Below the pieces are notes generated by a model, which searched no databases, was not told the DNA's origin, and saw only the letters and a list, made by a program, of their open reading frames with translations. Positions 17,229 through 26,248 of a stretch of 64,000 nucleotides of DNA are shown one piece after another (position 1 is the stretch's first letter; every line of letters begins with the position of its first letter). Source of the DNA: Butyrivibrio sp. AE3009 (GTDB taxonomy: Bacteria > Bacillota > Clostridia > Lachnospirales > Lachnospiraceae); NCBI RefSeq assembly GCF_000420845.1, contig NZ_ATVS01000005.1, forward strand, positions 111,420 through 175,419, given 5' to 3'. Position numbers and translations under genes: made by a program.

Positions 17229-19067
17229 ATGATAAACCGTTTATTGAATGACAAAAAAATATGCATCATTGCATGTATAAGAACAGGCAATGATGAGAAA
17301 CTTTTATCGGATATAAGTAAACTCTGTGTCCCGGAGGGATTTACTGTGGAATACCTGGGGGTTACAGAGTCTGTTTCCATGTGTGCGGGATATAATGAGG
17401 CATTAGAAATAAGTGATGCGAAGTATAAGATATACATAAGAGAAAATACTAAGTTCCAAAGAACAGATATTTTGTACTCCATGATAGAACAATTTAGGAT
17501 ATCTCCTGAGATAGGGATGATTGGGGCCTTTGGCACGGATAGGCTTTCTACAGATATGGTGACTGAACATAGCATACTATATGGGGCAGCCGGAGAGAGG
17601 TCAATTCCGGTTGAAGAAAACTACAAGGAAGTAATGGCGGTGACCGGAGATTTTCTGGCCACTCAGTATGATATTAAATGGGACGAAAGCAATATTACAG
17701 ATTGGTATATGTATGCTTTATCACAATGTCTGTCTTTCAGGCGCAGCGGATATAAGATAGTGGTTCCGGGGCAAAAGGACGGAGCATGGATAGAAGAGCA
17801 ATTTGAGCATAATTATGATTATTCAGATGAAACCACTGAAAAGTGCAGAAGATATGCAATAGTCAATTTCTCTGGAGAAATGGGCATAAAACCTTATGCA
17901 ATCCGCTGCGGAATAATGAGCTTTGAAGAAATATCAGGAGAGGATTTTATTCTGCCTCTAATATTTGCAGGGATTGATTTTTCGGTGATCGAGCTTGGAA
18001 TATCAATAAACAGTGATAAAACGGAAGATTATGATTTGCTGAATTCGTATATTTTGGAGCATCATCTGAATGCGGTTATTTCATATAATTTTTCTTCATT
18101 ATTATCAAAAGTATGCAATTCGCTTGGCGTCAGATATGTTTCCTGGGTATTTGACTGTCCGCAGCAGGCATTGTTCGATGAACAGGTCAAAAATCCTGTA
18201 AATTTTATTTATTCTTTTGATGAGAAGCAGGTTGAGACGACCAAAAGTTATGGTGCAATTAATGTTTTTCATCAGCCTCTTGCATATACTGGGGCGGCAA
18301 TTACAGAATCTGATATTACCGATTATGACAAAGATAGATTTAATTGTCAGGTATCCTTTATAGGAAGCTTATACGAAGATGATGTTTACGACCGGGTCAA
18401 AGAAAAGCTAAGTGATGTTGCACTTAAGGATTATGAGGAAGCATTTAGAAATGCATATGGAAAGTGGGATGGACTGGATAGAATAACAGGAAGCCTTGCT
18501 GGAAGCACTATTGCTGAAATGCAGGCTATGGACTCGCCTGATACAATAAAAAATCTAAAGATGAATGTATCAGACTACTATGTAGGAAGAATTCTTACAA
18601 GGGATCTGGCAAATAAAGAGAGAATTGAGTTGGTGAATCGGCTTAATAAGTATGGACTAAGACTTTTTTCAGGTAGTAGTGGTGCACAACTTGAAGGAAT
18701 CACAGTAGGTCCAAGGTTGAATAGCAAAACAGAACTTCCTAAGGTTTATTATCTGAGCAAGATCAATATCGGAACAACGCTTCATTCCATAACATCAGGC
18801 ATTCCGCTTAGAACATTTGAAGTAATGGGAGCAGGAGGCTTTTTGTTAACTAACTTCCAACCTGAGATTCAGGAACTCTTTACAATTGGAAAAGAAATAG
18901 AAGTATATAAAGACTTTGAAGAAATGGAAGACAAGGTGAAATTTTATCTGGAAAATGAAGACATAAGGAAGAAGATTGCACAAAGAGGTTCTTTAGCTGT
19001 AAAAGAGAAATACAATATTAACGTGCAATTCGGAAAAATACTGAAAATGTCGGGAATTACCTTTTGA
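17229..19067 (+). CDS. Fusion glycosyltransferase: StrF/GT2-like plus CgeB-like
   Basis: 612 residues in two parts. Residues 1 to about 200 resemble the GT2-like StrF-type family (C-I-I-A-C-I-R-T start, E-Y-L-G-V-T-E-S, A-G-Y-N-E-A-L, G-M-I-G-A-F-G). Residues about 240-612 form a CgeB-like GT-B enzyme (S-W-V-F-D-C-P; I-N-I-G-T-T-L-H-S-I, G-I-P-L-R-T-F-E, G-G-F-L-L-T-N-F-Q near 510-545). Two transferases in one chain could add consecutive sugars to flagellin. It is the first gene after the flagellins and is followed 14 bases later by a PF04765-type gene. No Shine-Dalgarno is visible. Confidence 0.75.
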   Translation: MINRLLNDKKICIIACIRTGNDEKLLSDISKLCVPEGFTVEYLGVTESVSMCAGYNEALEISDAKYKIYIRENTKFQRTDILYSMIEQFRISPEIGMIGAFGTDRLSTDMVTEHSILYGAAGERSIPVEENYKEVMAVTGDFLATQYDIKWDESNITDWYMYALSQCLSFRRSGYKIVVPGQKDGAWIEEQFEHNYDYSDETTEKCRRYAIVNFSGEMGIKPYAIRCGIMSFEEISGEDFILPLIFAGIDFSVIELGISINSDKTEDYDLLNSYILEHHLNAVISYNFSSLLSKVCNSLGVRYVSWVFDCPQQALFDEQVKNPVNFIYSFDEKQVETTKSYGAINVFHQPLAYTGAAITESDITDYDKDRFNCQVSFIGSLYEDDVYDRVKEKLSDVALKDYEEAFRNAYGKWDGLDRITGSLAGSTIAEMQAMDSPDTIKNLKMNVSDYYVGRILTRDLANKERIELVNRLNKYGLRLFSGSSGAQLEGITVGPRLNSKTELPKVYYLSKINIGTTLHSITSGIPLRTFEVMGAGGFLLTNFQPEIQELFTIGKEIEVYKDFEEMEDKVKFYLENEDIRKKIAQRGSLAVKEKYNINVQFGKILKMSGITF

Positions 19068-19081
19068 TGAAAGGATAAGTG

Positions 19082-20149
19082 ATGCAACAGCTAAGAGAAT
19101 TTATTGACCTGGTAAAGAAAATTAAAGGATTGATTGAATCTCAAAAGGTTGATATTTCACAACTAAATCCACATGATATATCAGATTATCTAGACGAAAT
19201 GCATGTGGCGCTGAGCATGGATGAAATACTCATGTCTGATGGGGAACATAACCTTTTGGCATCTGCGATTCAGAGGAATGATGCGGCAGCTTTTATACAG
19301 ACATTGGAGGCGGTTGTTAATGAATGTGAGATGCTTGATGCCATTTATGAACTGAAAATGCAGAGATTAGAACTGAATATATGTAAGAATGCTGAATTTG
19401 CCAGAATGGCTCATGAAGTGAATAAGGATAGGTTAGAGGATTATTACAAGACTCATGACAGAAAGCCTAAGAGTGAATTTTCAGGTCGGGGAGTTGTTTT
19501 TTCTGCAGTAACAGGGAAATACGATACTGTCAGGGGGATAGGAGTACGCTGTGAAGGGTTTGATTACATCCTTTTTACTGATGATCCGAATTTGCAGTCG
19601 GATGAATGGGATGTGAGATATATCGCTAATGACGAGGGACTAGATCCTGTACGCCTTGCAAGACGGATAAAGATTATGGCTCCCTATGAAATCCTTAGCC
19701 AATATGATTATTCCATATGGATTGACGGTAAAATTGAGATCTGTGGTGACGTTAGACAATATATAGAAGAATATTCTACAGGTGAACCGCTGCTTTGTAT
19801 TCCTAATTACAAGAATTCAAGTGTTTATGAAGAGGCAGAAGCATGCATTCTTCTAAACAAAGATAATGCCAAGTTAATTAAGTCACAGATGAATAGATAT
19901 AAAGAAGAGCAATACATCAATGACAGCAGAATGATCGATTCCTGTGTCCTTGTCAGAGATCATCATGATACGGACCTCAGAAAAGTCATGGAGACCTGGT
20001 GGAATGAGATATTGCATAATAGCTTCCGTGACCAGCTCAGCTTTGGCTATTCCTGCTGGAAAAATGATTTTGTATATGATACAGCACCACTACTTTCATA
20101 TAAGAATGATTTCTTTAAAACATATGGTCATAATAATGTGGCCGGGTGA
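19082..20149 (+). CDS. PF04765 (TOD1/MUCI70-like, DUF616) glycosyltransferase
   Basis: 355 residues with the same layout as the gene at 10511: a helical N-terminal 130 residues, then V-V-F-S-A-V-T-G-K-Y-D (near 134), I-L-F-T-D-D, the D-Y-S-I-W-I-D-G-K acidic strand, and F-R-D-Q-L-S-F-G-Y-S-C-W-K near the end. ATG 19082 is chosen over GTG 19079 for spacing to AAAGGA (19070-19075). It again follows a CgeB-type gene, so the CgeB/PF04765 couple occurs twice in this locus. Confidence 0.75.
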   Translation: MQQLREFIDLVKKIKGLIESQKVDISQLNPHDISDYLDEMHVALSMDEILMSDGEHNLLASAIQRNDAAAFIQTLEAVVNECEMLDAIYELKMQRLELNICKNAEFARMAHEVNKDRLEDYYKTHDRKPKSEFSGRGVVFSAVTGKYDTVRGIGVRCEGFDYILFTDDPNLQSDEWDVRYIANDEGLDPVRLARRIKIMAPYEILSQYDYSIWIDGKIEICGDVRQYIEEYSTGEPLLCIPNYKNSSVYEEAEACILLNKDNAKLIKSQMNRYKEEQYINDSRMIDSCVLVRDHHDTDLRKVMETWWNEILHNSFRDQLSFGYSCWKNDFVYDTAPLLSYKNDFFKTYGHNNVAG

Positions 20150-20193
20150 AATATTAGCAAACACACTGTTTTATGAATGATCAGGTGATTTTT

Positions 20194-23100
20194 ATGGAAA
20201 ATTATTCATTTAATACTTTGATAGTCATCACCCCTCAGGATTGCGAAAGGTTATTATCTCTGTATCCAAGGTTGATAAGGCATATGAAGTATGGCCAGGT
20301 CTGCTTCGTGGGAACAGATGGAGTAGGTAACCTTGTGAGTGGTGATCCCAATATCGGAAACAGCGCAGGCTTTATTAACGAGGACAGTATCATCCCCTTT
20401 AATGAAGTCCATGCCTGCATGACCAAAAAGATGGAGAATCTCCTTAAGGGGCAGGCTCTGCCAAGAGGTGTTACCGGCTGGTACTATCAGCAGTTCCTGA
20501 AGATGCAGTATTCACGCATGTGCATCGACGAATACTACATGGTTTGGGATGGGGATACTATTCCCTGTAAAGACATAGTGATGTTTCAGGAGGAATCCGG
20601 GAAGCCCTATATTGACCTTAAGCACGAGTATCATAAAGAGTATTTCGAAACTATGGGAAGGCTCCTTCCGGGCTTTGCTAAGGTAATCGAGCGCTCCTTT
20701 ATTTCTGAGCACATGCTCTTTAGAACAGATATTATGCAGGCTCTTCTTGTTGATATCGAAAAGAACGATTCTATCCCCGGAACAACCTTCTGGGAGAAAA
20801 TAATTAATTCTATTCCGGAAGATCAGATTCAGTCTTCCGCTTTCAGTGAGTTTGAGACCTACGGAACCTATGTGGCTCTGAAATATCCCACAGTCTACAA
20901 GCTTAGAGAGTGGCATTCCTTCAGGCAGGGAGGCACTTTCTTTGATGTGAACACAATTTGCGACAGGGACTTTGAGTGGCTTTCCAGGGATTTTCATTCT
21001 ATTTCTTTTGAAAAAGGTCACACAGTCAGAGAAGATAATAAGAACCTTTTTGACAATCCTGAGTATCAGACCAAACTCTCGCCTAAGCAGATGCTGCAGG
21101 CAGCTCAGATGGAGTATAAGGAAGGCTACAAGGAGATATGGGAGGACGATATTCAGAACAAAAAGGATAAGAACGTTACTTCCGGAGATTATTCCTATGT
21201 CTCCACAGTGGATAACAGGGTGACCATTGTTATCGTATCCTACAATGCCCTTTACCTTATGCAGGAAAACATAAAGAGTATCAGAAGTAACCTTCTTAAG
21301 GGCACTTACAAAATAGTTGTGGTGGATAATGCCTCCACAGACGGCGTGGCAGAGTGGCTGGCCGAGCAGGATGATATTTTGCTTATAAGAAATACGGAAA
21401 ATGCTGGATTTGGTCCTGCCTGTAACCAGGGAGCCAAGGTGGTTCTCGGTACAGACTTTGCCAATGCAGATATTTATCTTTTGAACAATGACACAAGACT
21501 TGTGTTTGACAGTGTTTATCATTTGAAAAAAGCTCTTTATTCTGCTGAAGATATTGGAGCGGTGGGCAGTGTGTCCAACTACGCCGGAAACAAGCAGCAG
21601 ATTGACGTGGAGTTTGACACCGTTGAAGAATACCTGAAGTACGGTGAAAAGATCAATGTGCCCATGGAAAGACCATGCCTTGAAAAGGTAAGATTATCAG
21701 GCTTTTCCATGCTTATAAAGAGAAAAGTATGGGACGAAGTAGGAGGCTTTGATGAGGACTTCGTTCCGGGATATTTTGAGGATGATGCCCTTTCCATGGA
21801 GATTTTGCGCCATGGCTACAGGCTCATGGTGGTAAGGAACAGCTTCATCTATCATGCCGGCAGCCAGAGCTTTATTAAGATTGATTATCAGAAACTCCTC
21901 GAGGATAATCACAATCTTTTTGTGGAAAAATATGGTTTTGACATCCTTAAATACGCTCATGCCAGCGGAACAGTGGTTTCACAGATTCCTTATGACATAA
22001 ACGGACAGTTTAAGGTGCTCCACTACGGATGCGGCCTTGGAGCAGAGCTTAAGGCAATCAGGAGCATTTTTCCTTATGCCACAGTTATGGGAATTGAGGA
22101 AAATCCAAGGCTTTACGAGATCGCAAAGAGGACAGAGGATGTCTTTAACAGCCTGGATGAGTTCATAGAATTCAACGAGCCCGGAACCTTTGACGTGCTG
22201 ATAATCAGTAGCGAGGATCAGGACCGCATGGATGATGAAGAGAAGGGCGTTGTGGCAAGCTTTTTTTCACAAAGAGCTGTCGAGATTCTAAAGAACCCTG
22301 TATACGAGGACTTCCCTTATGAGAAGATCAAGATGATCATCTGGGATATGGATGATACCTTCTGGCAGGGAATTCTCAGTGAGGGAGAGGTTATTCTTCC
22401 TATGGGAAATGCGGATCTTATCACAAGTATCACCGACCACGGTGTTGTTAACAGCATCTCTTCCAAGAATGATGAGGAGCCGGTTATGTCTGAGCTGGAA
22501 AGGGCCGGAATAGCAAATCTGTTCGTATTTAACAACATCAACTGGGAGGATAAGGGGCCTCAGATAGCCACAAAGATTAAGACCATGGGACTTCGGGCTG
22601 AGAATGTTCTTTTTATCGATGATAATCCAAGGAACCTGGAGGAAGCAAGATTCTATGCCAACGGCCTTATGATTGCAGGGCCGGATATAATTCCGTATCT
22701 TTGCAACTATTTCTATAAGACTGCTCCTAAGGATAAGGCTCATACAAGACTCTCCCAGTACAAACTTCTGGAGAAAAAGACAGATGCTGAGTCTGTTAGC
22801 AGCTCTAAGGAGCAGTTCCTAAAGGACAGCGATATCAGAATCACCATAAATCGCGACTGTCTGGATAATCTGGACAGGATTGCAGACCTGGTGGCAAGAA
22901 GCAATCAGCTTAACTACACCAAGAACAGGGATGACAAGAAGCTTTTGACCAAGCTCCTTTGCAGCGATTGGAATGACTGTGGCTATATCAGGTGCAAAGA
23001 CAGGTTCGGAGACTATGGAATAATCGGATTCTTTGTTTACAATACCAGGGAAAAGAAGATGGAACATTTCCTCTTTTCCTGCAGAGTCCTGGGAATGGGA

Positions 23101-24030
23101 ATCGAGCAGTATATTTATAACTCTCTGGGATGCCCTGAATTTGAGGTGAAAGGGCCTGTTTCCGTGGAATTAAAAAGGGATGCTGTCGCTGATTGGATCA
23201 AGGAAGAGAAGGAGTTTGAGATCACCGAGGATACTTCAAAGAAGAATAAGATACGAATTCTTCTTAAGGGCCCCTGCGACCTTGATTCCATTGAGCCGTA
23301 TCTTGGCGGCGGAAGCATTACTTCAGAGTTTAATTATATAAATGAGATGGGGTTTGTCACCACAGGCCAGAACCATAGTATGCACATCTGGGAGAGTGCT
23401 AATCTCAGTAAGGAAGAGATAGATGAAATCGTTGATAGCGTGCCGTTTATTATAGATGGTGACTTTAAGACGAAGATGTTTGAGGAAGAGTATCATGTTA
23501 TCTGCTACAGCCTTCTTCAGGACATGGCTTCCGGACTGTATAGGAATAAACGCACTGGAAGCTACATATCTTTTTCCAGCAGGAACTATCCGCTTACAGA
23601 TAAGGCTCTTTCAGGAAGATTTATCAGCGGAGAGATCCAGAACCACGGTTTTGCTTTTGATCAGAAAATAATAGATGACTTTGTGGAAGAGTGGGAGTTT
23701 GTAGGAACAACGCCCCTGGATCTGCTATTCAGGAACCTGGACTATATCTATGACAACGTCAAAGGAAAGCCTATAATCATCCTGCTTATGGGCAGCGAAG
23801 TGGAGTATCAAGGTGATAACGAAGAGTTTGCAGGGCTGGCCGAAGTCTATAGGGAGATGAATCCTATTATCCAGGAGTTTGTAGATGATCATGAGAGGAT
23901 GAGAGCCATAAATATCACTGATTTTATTAGCTCACAGGATGACTATGCTGATAGTATCAATCATTTCAGTAGGAATATATATTTTAAGATCGCAGGTGAT
24001 ATTTGTAAGTATATAAACGAACTGGTGTAA
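20194..24030 (+). CDS. 1,278-residue multi-domain glycan-modifying protein (DUF6492-like, GT2, FkbH-like HAD, SGNH-like)
   Basis: Domains in order: residues 1-300, a DUF6492-like sugar transferase (W-D-G-D-T acidic motif); about 340-590, a GT2 rhamnosyltransferase-like domain (V-I-V-S-Y-N, V-D-N-A-S-T-D-G, N-N-D-T, Y-F-E-D-D-A-L); about 605-700, a methyltransferase-like Rossmann remnant (H-Y-G-C-G-L-G); about 710-1020, a FkbH-like HAD IIIC domain (I-W-D-M-D-D-T-F-W, F-I-D-D-N-P-R-N) with its acyl-transferase-like tail; about 1020-1278, an SGNH-like region (K-G-P-C-D-L, L-L-M-G-S-E, S-I-N-H-F). FkbH proteins form glyceryl-thioesters from a glycolytic intermediate. ATG 20194 has AGGTGA 5 bases upstream; the ATG at 20173 does not. 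GC is slightly higher than in its neighbours. Confidence 0.7.
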   Translation: MENYSFNTLIVITPQDCERLLSLYPRLIRHMKYGQVCFVGTDGVGNLVSGDPNIGNSAGFINEDSIIPFNEVHACMTKKMENLLKGQALPRGVTGWYYQQFLKMQYSRMCIDEYYMVWDGDTIPCKDIVMFQEESGKPYIDLKHEYHKEYFETMGRLLPGFAKVIERSFISEHMLFRTDIMQALLVDIEKNDSIPGTTFWEKIINSIPEDQIQSSAFSEFETYGTYVALKYPTVYKLREWHSFRQGGTFFDVNTICDRDFEWLSRDFHSISFEKGHTVREDNKNLFDNPEYQTKLSPKQMLQAAQMEYKEGYKEIWEDDIQNKKDKNVTSGDYSYVSTVDNRVTIVIVSYNALYLMQENIKSIRSNLLKGTYKIVVVDNASTDGVAEWLAEQDDILLIRNTENAGFGPACNQGAKVVLGTDFANADIYLLNNDTRLVFDSVYHLKKALYSAEDIGAVGSVSNYAGNKQQIDVEFDTVEEYLKYGEKINVPMERPCLEKVRLSGFSMLIKRKVWDEVGGFDEDFVPGYFEDDALSMEILRHGYRLMVVRNSFIYHAGSQSFIKIDYQKLLEDNHNLFVEKYGFDILKYAHASGTVVSQIPYDINGQFKVLHYGCGLGAELKAIRSIFPYATVMGIEENPRLYEIAKRTEDVFNSLDEFIEFNEPGTFDVLIISSEDQDRMDDEEKGVVASFFSQRAVEILKNPVYEDFPYEKIKMIIWDMDDTFWQGILSEGEVILPMGNADLITSITDHGVVNSISSKNDEEPVMSELERAGIANLFVFNNINWEDKGPQIATKIKTMGLRAENVLFIDDNPRNLEEARFYANGLMIAGPDIIPYLCNYFYKTAPKDKAHTRLSQYKLLEKKTDAESVSSSKEQFLKDSDIRITINRDCLDNLDRIADLVARSNQLNYTKNRDDKKLLTKLLCSDWNDCGYIRCKDRFGDYGIIGFFVYNTREKKMEHFLFSCRVLGMGIEQYIYNSLGCPEFEVKGPVSVELKRDAVADWIKEEKEFEITEDTSKKNKIRILLKGPCDLDSIEPYLGGGSITSEFNYINEMGFVTTGQNHSMHIWESANLSKEEIDEIVDSVPFIIDGDFKTKMFEEEYHVICYSLLQDMASGLYRNKRTGSYISFSSRNYPLTDKALSGRFISGEIQNHGFAFDQKIIDDFVEEWEFVGTTPLDLLFRNLDYIYDNVKGKPIIILLMGSEVEYQGDNEEFAGLAEVYREMNPIIQEFVDDHERMRAINITDFISSQDDYADSINHFSRNIYFKIAGDICKYINELV

Positions 24031-24054
24031 GTGGATGCGAAGTAAAACTGTTCA

Positions 24055-25209
24055 TTAGATAACCCAGTCTTCAAGTATGCTTGGATTGTGAATGGTATGC
24101 CAGGGGACGTCTACCGGTTCGGCACAGTATCTGCATCGTTCAAAGGGTTTGCTGATCCGCTGTCTGATAATTTCGGTAGTAAGACCTTCCTCATACAGAT
24201 CCACAGCGCCATCTTCAGGTAAAGACTCGTTAAAGTACTGATTGAAATACTTTGTCGTAAAAGGCAGGAAACAAGCAGCTATTTTTCCGTCGTATAGGTT
24301 TACGCAACCCTTTTGGAAACAAGTGTTGAATTTTTTAATTATGGATTCGTCATCGCTTCTCTCAAGCTTTTGCTGCTTTCTGAAGGTTGAGTTTATATCA
24401 GATATTCCGTAAGCAACTCTTTTTTCATTCAGGAAGCTTTTTAAGTCATCTATTTTGTCGTTCATAACAGGATATAATGAGACCCAAATGCCTGAACCTT
24501 CATGACAATTATTTAATGTATCAAAGAATGAATCGGGCATTTTTTGAAGTAACAATGCGTTTGTTACTATATGTATCATAGCATTTGGGTAAACTGAACC
24601 AACCAACCTGAGGTAATCTTCTATTTCAGGGTTGAGCAGTGGCTCGCCCCCGAGAATTCTGATGAGTGATATTTCATCAAAGAAGAGCTTAAGCCTGTTC
24701 AGATCCTGGGAAAACTTTGCAAAATTCGGAAAAACAGGCGTTTTTACCAGCCCTGAATAATGCTCACAATTGGCACAGTTCAGGTTACAATGGTCTGCTA
24801 TATGAAATTCCAGATATGGAAGCCTTCTGCAGGAGTAATACGGAATAAGGGCATCTACTATAGACTTCGGTGTGCTAAATTCACTTTCAAGGTCAACAAT
24901 ATAGATGTTATCCAGATCAATATCAATAGAAAAAAACTTTGAAAGAAAATCCTGCTGACCGGAATAGTTTTGAGAGGCAATCAGTAGAATGTCAGCTTGC
25001 CCGGTTTCAATCATTTCTTTGGCTTTATTGCTATCTATTGATGCAATGCCATCTTCCGGTAAAGGGCCTGAGTGGGATACATTCCAATAGGCTATTATAT
25101 GTATAGTCTCTTTTCCAAATTCATTAGCTACTTTGTTGTAGCCGTTCTCCATAAACTTAATTAAATACTGGCTGTAGATGTTTTGTCCAAAAACTATGGC
25201 ATTGATCAT
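24055..25209 (-). CDS. Radical SAM protein
   Basis: 384 residues. A Rossmann-like N-terminal region of about 130 residues (A-I-V-F-G-Q-N-I-Y-S-Q-Y) precedes a radical SAM core with C-N-L-N-C-A-N-C (the CxxxCxxC iron-sulphur site, near residue 145), G-G-E-P-L-L-N-P and T-N-A. The C-terminal part has further cysteines (G-C-V-N-L-Y-D-G, C-R-Y-C) like a SPASM or twitch extension. The substrate is unknown; in this island a sugar or flagellin side chain is possible. The start at 25209 has AGAGG upstream on the minus strand; a start at 25251 has none and would overlap the preceding gene. Confidence 0.75.
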   Translation of the reverse strand: MINAIVFGQNIYSQYLIKFMENGYNKVANEFGKETIHIIAYWNVSHSGPLPEDGIASIDSNKAKEMIETGQADILLIASQNYSGQQDFLSKFFSIDIDLDNIYIVDLESEFSTPKSIVDALIPYYSCRRLPYLEFHIADHCNLNCANCEHYSGLVKTPVFPNFAKFSQDLNRLKLFFDEISLIRILGGEPLLNPEIEDYLRLVGSVYPNAMIHIVTNALLLQKMPDSFFDTLNNCHEGSGIWVSLYPVMNDKIDDLKSFLNEKRVAYGISDINSTFRKQQKLERSDDESIIKKFNTCFQKGCVNLYDGKIAACFLPFTTKYFNQYFNESLPEDGAVDLYEEGLTTEIIRQRISKPFERCRYCAEPVDVPWHTIHNPSILEDWVI

Positions 25210-25234
25210 TTCTTTTTCCTCTTGCAATGTATCA

Positions 25235-26221
25235 TTACCCAAAGTAGACATTTTCTAAATATGAATCTAATAGAACGGTTGCCTTTTTGGCGCCTGTATC
25301 ATTTAGATGATCTGAGTCAAGGAAATCTTCGTCGGTGAACTCATCCTGAAAATCATTCATGTCAAAAAACTCAACAGGATAATCCAGTTCATCAAGAACT
25401 TTGTATATATCAGGTTTGTAGCCTGAATATATATATTGGTTATAGTACTTTGTGTAAGGGGTAATAAAAAATAAAGGTTTGACCCCGTTGGTGTACAAAA
25501 AACTTACCATTTCCTGTATGATTTTTATATTCTCAATATGAGATTCCTCGTACTTTACGTGTTTATTATGACCATTGAGTGTGCGGTCTTTGGCAACATC
25601 ATATTTTTCTTCTTCTGACAAAGTATTCCAGATAACTTTTCTTACTTCCAGCATATTATGGTTTGCCCTTGAGTTTATGTTGTTGAAAAACGTTCCTTCT
25701 TCCATTACTGTTCTATTGCTCCAGAACTCACACCAAGAGCGAATAATGTCTGGGGGATATAAGTCTTTATTATATTCAACTACTGAAAGAGGATCTCTGG
25801 CGACAGCATCTACGTAGTTGTGCTTGCCTTCTTCACCAAAAAGATTCATATAGACGTTCGGAACAAGGTGTTTGACCAGTTCTGCTCTTGAAACATCCTG
25901 ATATAGCATGTAATAACCAAAATTTATAAAGCAATTCTTTATTTGTTTTTTGCCCTCTGAAAAAGCTTTTTTGATATGCAAAAAATCATAGTATAAATCC
26001 TGGGAAGCGATACTGAATTGGATTGTTTTTCCTGCATAGGTAAGATCATGTTCATTTATTCCAAACAAGGCGTGAGATGAACCTACGATAATAGTATCTG
26101 CTCCATCAAGCCTGTTCTTTTCATGCATAGCTTTTAAATAGTAGTAATCATAGTTTTTACTTAGATATGACCATGAGATTTTTTCAAAATTTCTGAAGTA
26201 TTCGCGATCTGAAAAGGACAT
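25235..26221 (-). CDS. SGNH-like hydrolase or acyltransferase
   Basis: 328 residues with an SGNH pattern: V-G-S-S-H-A (candidate nucleophile serine near residue 48), I-N-F-G-Y-Y-M block, and D-S-D-H-L-N-D-T-G near residue 307 giving the D-x-x-H pair. There is no signal peptide or membrane segment, so it acts in the cytoplasm, perhaps removing or moving acyl groups on sugar intermediates. AGGAG lies before its ATG. It is third in the minus-strand unit CgeB, GT2, SGNH, radical SAM (28466 to 24055). Confidence 0.65.
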   Translation of the reverse strand: MSFSDREYFRNFEKISWSYLSKNYDYYYLKAMHEKNRLDGADTIIVGSSHALFGINEHDLTYAGKTIQFSIASQDLYYDFLHIKKAFSEGKKQIKNCFINFGYYMLYQDVSRAELVKHLVPNVYMNLFGEEGKHNYVDAVARDPLSVVEYNKDLYPPDIIRSWCEFWSNRTVMEEGTFFNNINSRANHNMLEVRKVIWNTLSEEEKYDVAKDRTLNGHNKHVKYEESHIENIKIIQEMVSFLYTNGVKPLFFITPYTKYYNQYIYSGYKPDIYKVLDELDYPVEFFDMNDFQDEFTDEDFLDSDHLNDTGAKKATVLLDSYLENVYFG

Positions 26222-26248
26222 TTTTGTCTCCTGTATGGTATATGAGAG

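Noticed and set aside
20512..21522. 336-residue open frame on the minus strand inside the large fusion gene.
   Set aside because: It is antisense to well-defined DUF6492 and GT2 motifs and shows no protein family features.
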